Assembly (NCBI GenBank): GCA_014380985.1
Contig: JACMIU010000014.1
Span: forward strand, 1 to 7,960
Length of the DNA stretch: 7,960 nt
Origin: Armatimonadota bacterium
GTDB taxonomy: Bacteria > Armatimonadota > Armatimonadia > Armatimonadales > Armatimonadaceae
Direction: 5' to 3'
In this document: piece by piece, positions 6,309 to 7,960 of the stretch
Numbering within the stretch: position 1 is the first letter of the stretch
How the letters are laid out: the number at the start of each line of letters is the position of its first letter
The notes under the pieces: model-generated
What the model saw: only the letters and a program-made list of their open reading frames with translations
What the model was told of the DNA's origin: nothing
Databases searched by the model: none
Program-made: the position numbers and the translations under genes

Positions 6309-6734
6309 TTAGGGCGAATCTTCGCCCGTGTGCGCCGCGAACGCCGTACGGAAGGCTTCCGGGGCGCGGCACGGCTTGAACGTTCGGGCGTCAAGGAATG
6401 CGCCCTTCGTTTCGGCGTTCACCACGACTTGCCCGGTCGCCGCGTCGGTCAGCACATAGTCAATCCAAGCGGATGCCGGGCGTACATCGCGGGTACGCCC
6501 GACGATAACGAGTTCGTCGCCGTACCGGGCGGCGCGAAGGTAGCGCAGGTTCGCCTCCACAATAACGAGTTGAACGCCGTGCGCCGCGAAGTCGTTGAAC
6601 GACAAGCCCATCTGCCGTAGAAACTCGGAGCGGGCTTCTTCGAGATAATGTAGATAGTGAGCGTTGTTGACGTGTCCGAACGAATCGAGTTCGTAGGTAC
6701 GAACGCGAATCGTGGTGCGGAGCGGGTAAGTCAT
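6309..6734 (-). CDS. Acyl-CoA thioesterase, YbgC-like hotdog-fold (4HBT) family
   Basis: 141 residues, the usual single-hotdog length. The N-terminal signature YELDSFGHVNNAHYLHYLEEARSEF (from residue 14) is the 4HBT active-site motif, with Asp17 as the expected catalytic residue and GHVNNA starting the central helix. NLRYLRAARYGDELVIVGRT and a late strand (VVVNAETKGAFLD) complete the fold. Family members hydrolyse acyl-CoA thioesters in the cytoplasm; chain length and physiological substrate vary and cannot be read here. There are no Tol-Pal genes alongside, unlike the E. coli ybgC context. No ribosome binding site precedes the ATG at 6732-6734. The gene follows the ferredoxin gene by 83 nt on the same strand and may be read from its promoter. 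Confidence 0.88.
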   Translation of the reverse strand: MTYPLRTTIRVRTYELDSFGHVNNAHYLHYLEEARSEFLRQMGLSFNDFAAHGVQLVIVEANLRYLRAARYGDELVIVGRTRDVRPASAWIDYVLTDAATGQVVVNAETKGAFLDARTFKPCRAPEAFRTAFAAHTGEDSP

Positions 6735-6767
6735 GGCGAATAGGGCGCGGGTTTATCCACCACCTCA

Positions 6768-6805
6768 ACCACCGGGCATAAAGGTTTACCCTCTTCCTCG
6801 GTGGT
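6768..6805 (-). repeat. Inverted repeat between ferredoxin and thioesterase genes
   Basis: ACCACCG (6768-6774) and CGGTGGT (6799-6805) could pair across a 24-nt loop, starting 13 nt after the ferredoxin stop. There is no T-tract on the minus strand. It may be a weak attenuator or an mRNA 3'-end structure; the long loop makes it uncertain. Confidence 0.3.
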
Positions 6806-6817
6806 AGCAAGGCTTCT

Positions 6818-7057
6818 TTACTTGAAATAATCCGTGTTGAGTTGGATGAAGCCCTTCCACTGCTCCGGCACTTCGTCTTCCATGAAAATTGCGTCCACCG
6901 GGCATTCCGGCTCGCACAGACCGCAGTCAATACACTCGGTAGGATTGATGAACAGTTGCGTATCGCCCTCGGTTCCGTGGATACAATCCACCGGGCAAAC
7001 GGCAACGCACGATTTATCTTTGACACCGATGCAAGGCTCGGCAATAACGTAAGGCAT
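6818..7057 (-). CDS. 7Fe ferredoxin ([3Fe-4S][4Fe-4S], Thermus/FdxA type)
   Basis: 79 residues. The first cluster motif is Cys9-x7-Cys17-x3-Cys21-Pro, with GVK where 8Fe ferredoxins carry a second cysteine. The second is Cys42-x2-Cys45-x2-Cys48-x3-Cys52-Pro. This pattern marks the seven-iron ferredoxins, in which Cys9, Cys17 and Cys52 hold a [3Fe-4S] cluster and Cys21, Cys42, Cys45 and Cys48 hold a [4Fe-4S] cluster; Cys25 is the extra cysteine also found in that group. MPYVIAEPCIGVKDKSC and the tail VPEQWKGFIQLN closely resemble the Thermus-type protein. It is a soluble cytoplasmic electron carrier; its redox partners are not in the window. The ATG at 7055-7057 is preferred over an in-frame ATG at 7096 because family members begin MPYVI; AGGAAG (7071-7076) lies 13 nt upstream. 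Confidence 0.95.
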   Translation of the reverse strand: MPYVIAEPCIGVKDKSCVAVCPVDCIHGTEGDTQLFINPTECIDCGLCEPECPVDAIFMEDEVPEQWKGFIQLNTDYFK

Positions 7058-7116
7058 GAGGTTTTGAGAACTTCCTAATTCAAAAAGTTGCCGCATCCCG
7101 TGATTCGCTGTATGGA

Positions 7117-7136
7117 ACCGGAAACGGCGTTCCGGT
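7117..7136. promoter_or_regulatory. Inverted repeat at the expected ferredoxin transcription start
   Basis: ACCGGAA (7117-7123) and TTCCGGT (7130-7136) form a perfect 7-bp inverted repeat with a 6-nt spacer. It sits directly next to the -10 element of the ferredoxin promoter and covers the predicted start point. It could be a repressor operator or a 5'-leader stem-loop. Confidence 0.45.
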
Positions 7137-7166
7137 ATTATGACACGTTCGCGCCCCTGATTGCAA
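7137..7166 (-). promoter_or_regulatory. Putative ferredoxin promoter
   Basis: On the minus strand: TTGCAA (7161-7166), an 18-nt spacer and CATAAT (7137-7142). The -10 matches consensus at five of six positions. Transcription would start near 7130, giving a leader of about 73 nt. Confidence 0.55.
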
Positions 7167-7181
7167 CCCGATCCGGCTGTT

Positions 7182-7210
7182 TTTTCAAGGAGCGGTGGGC
7201 GGGGTACAAT
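7182..7210 (+). promoter_or_regulatory. Putative promoter of the ppx/gppA gene, giving a leaderless mRNA
   Basis: TTTTCA (7182-7187), a 17-nt spacer and TACAAT (7205-7210). Six bases separate the -10 from the ATG at 7217, so the A of ATG is the expected transcription start. No suitably spaced ribosome binding site precedes the gene; the only AAGGAG (7188-7193) is 23 nt away and inside the promoter spacer. Confidence 0.55.
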
Positions 7211-7216
7211 CGGCTC

Positions 7217-7960
7217 ATGGTAAACAACACAATCGCGGTGGTGGATATTGGCACGAACAGCGTGAAAATGACCGTGGCGACGCGAAACGCGGACAACACC
7301 CTAACGGTGCTTTTCGAGGATACCGTAATCACGCGGCTCGGCAAGGGCGTGGACGCGGGCGGCAACATCGCGCCCGAAGCGGCGACGCGCACGTTTGACG
7401 CTCTGGCGGCATTCGGCGAAAAAGCGCGAAGCCTCGGCGCGGTCAAAATCGTCGCCGTGGGAACGTCCGCGCTCCGGGACGCGGCGAACGGCGCGGAAAT
7501 CGTGCGCGAAGCGGAGAATCGCCTCGGCGGAACGCTGGAACTAATCGCCGGGAAACGCGAAGCGGAACTGACGTTTCGCGCCGCCGACGGCGACGGGCAA
7601 ATCGCCGCGCTACTTCCTCCGAACCCGCTTCTGGTCACGTGCGACATTGGCGGCGGCTCCACCGAAATCGTGCAAGGAATCGGCGGCGAGATTTTCTACG
7701 CGCATAGTTTGCAAATCGGGGCGGTGCGCCTCACGGAACGCGCCGGTTTATCCGACCCCGTGACCGGCGAAGCGTTTCAAAACGCGGCGCGAATTGTGCA
7801 GAAAACATTTGCCGAAGTCCCCGCGCCTTCGCCCGCGCTGGAACCGGTGCTGGTCGCGTCGGGCGGCACGGCAGCGAACCTTGCCGCTATCGAAGTCGCC
7901 GCAACCGGTAGACCCGTCGCGTTTGACGCGGTTCACGCGCACCGCCTGACCCGCGAACAA
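7217..7960 (+). CDS. Ppx/GppA family phosphatase (exopolyphosphatase or ppGpp-related), C-terminus cut by window edge
   Basis: 248 residues are present, open to the right edge. The protein belongs to the ASKHA (actin/hexokinase-like) phosphatases. Visible landmarks in order are the first phosphate loop VVDIGTNSVKM (8-18), VGTSALRDAANG (81-92), IAGKREAEL (110-118) with a Glu that aligns with the catalytic glutamate region, the second phosphate loop CDIGGGSTEIV (142-152), SLQIGAVRLTE (164-174) and ASGGTAAN (214-221). Family members remove terminal phosphate from polyphosphate or convert pppGpp to ppGpp. The two activities cannot be told apart from this N-terminal portion, and short two-domain forms are common outside Proteobacteria. 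The gene diverges from the ferredoxin gene across a 159-nt gap that holds both promoters. The ATG start is supported by the family's immediate DIGTNS motif. Confidence 0.92.
   Translation, partial: MVNNTIAVVDIGTNSVKMTVATRNADNTLTVLFEDTVITRLGKGVDAGGNIAPEAATRTFDALAAFGEKARSLGAVKIVAVGTSALRDAANGAEIVREAENRLGGTLELIAGKREAELTFRAADGDGQIAALLPPNPLLVTCDIGGGSTEIVQGIGGEIFYAHSLQIGAVRLTERAGLSDPVTGEAFQNAARIVQKTFAEVPAPSPALEPVLVASGGTAANLAAIEVAATGRPVAFDAVHAHRLTREQ

Noticed and set aside
7058..7096. Longer start for the ferredoxin
   Set aside because: Family members begin with MPYVI or MPHVI; the added 13 residues have no counterpart.
1..7960. CRISPR array, insertion sequence, prophage or toxin-antitoxin module
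   Set aside because: No regularly spaced repeats, transposase or integrase motifs, terminal inverted repeats or toxin-like small genes were seen, including next to the tRNA gene.

Overview
The window looks like a chromosomal segment from a moderately GC-rich bacterium, most likely of the phylum Armatimonadota. The best clue is the type II pseudopilin at 837-1676. Its N-terminal helix runs into FPVFARAREKARQ and then CLSNQKQIGLALMQYAQDYDE, a form I associate with the very large Armatimonadota family of such proteins. The 7Fe ferredoxin of Thermus type and the apparently leaderless gene at 7217 fit a deep-branching phylum but prove nothing. No database search was possible, so the taxon is an inference.

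Left block, minus strand, 3070 down to 1. A strong promoter (TTGACA, 17 nt, AATAAT) reads leftward through a 65-residue lipoprotein, a LacI-family repressor whose start codon overlaps the lipoprotein stop by one base, a pseudopilin of the H-X-DG type, and a secreted glucoamylase-like (GH144/PF10091) enzyme cut by the window edge. Gaps are -1, 36 and 75 nt, so this may be one operon. A 12-bp near-perfect direct repeat with 20-bp period sits at the promoter and is the obvious candidate operator for the repressor. The simplest reading is a sugar-responsive unit for using a glucan outside the cell.

Middle. A single tRNA-His gene on the plus strand has its own promoter and a strong intrinsic terminator. 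Converging on it from the right is a 2.9-kb gene that fuses two enzymes in one chain: a phosphohexomutase (phosphomannomutase/phosphoglucomutase superfamily) at the N terminus and a zinc-dependent type I mannose-6-phosphate isomerase at the C terminus. Together they could catalyse fructose-6-P <-> mannose-6-P <-> mannose-1-P, the entry to GDP-mannose. This is the most unusual protein in the window.

Right block. A YbgC-like acyl-CoA thioesterase and a 7Fe ferredoxin lie on the minus strand. Diverging from the ferredoxin is a Ppx/GppA phosphatase gene on the plus strand, cut by the right edge. Its ATG falls exactly where transcription should start, so it is probably leaderless.

No mobile element, CRISPR array, phage gene or clear horizontal island was seen. 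The window is mostly ordinary housekeeping and sugar-metabolism DNA. Its interest lies in the fusion enzyme and in the regulatory layout of the lacI operon.
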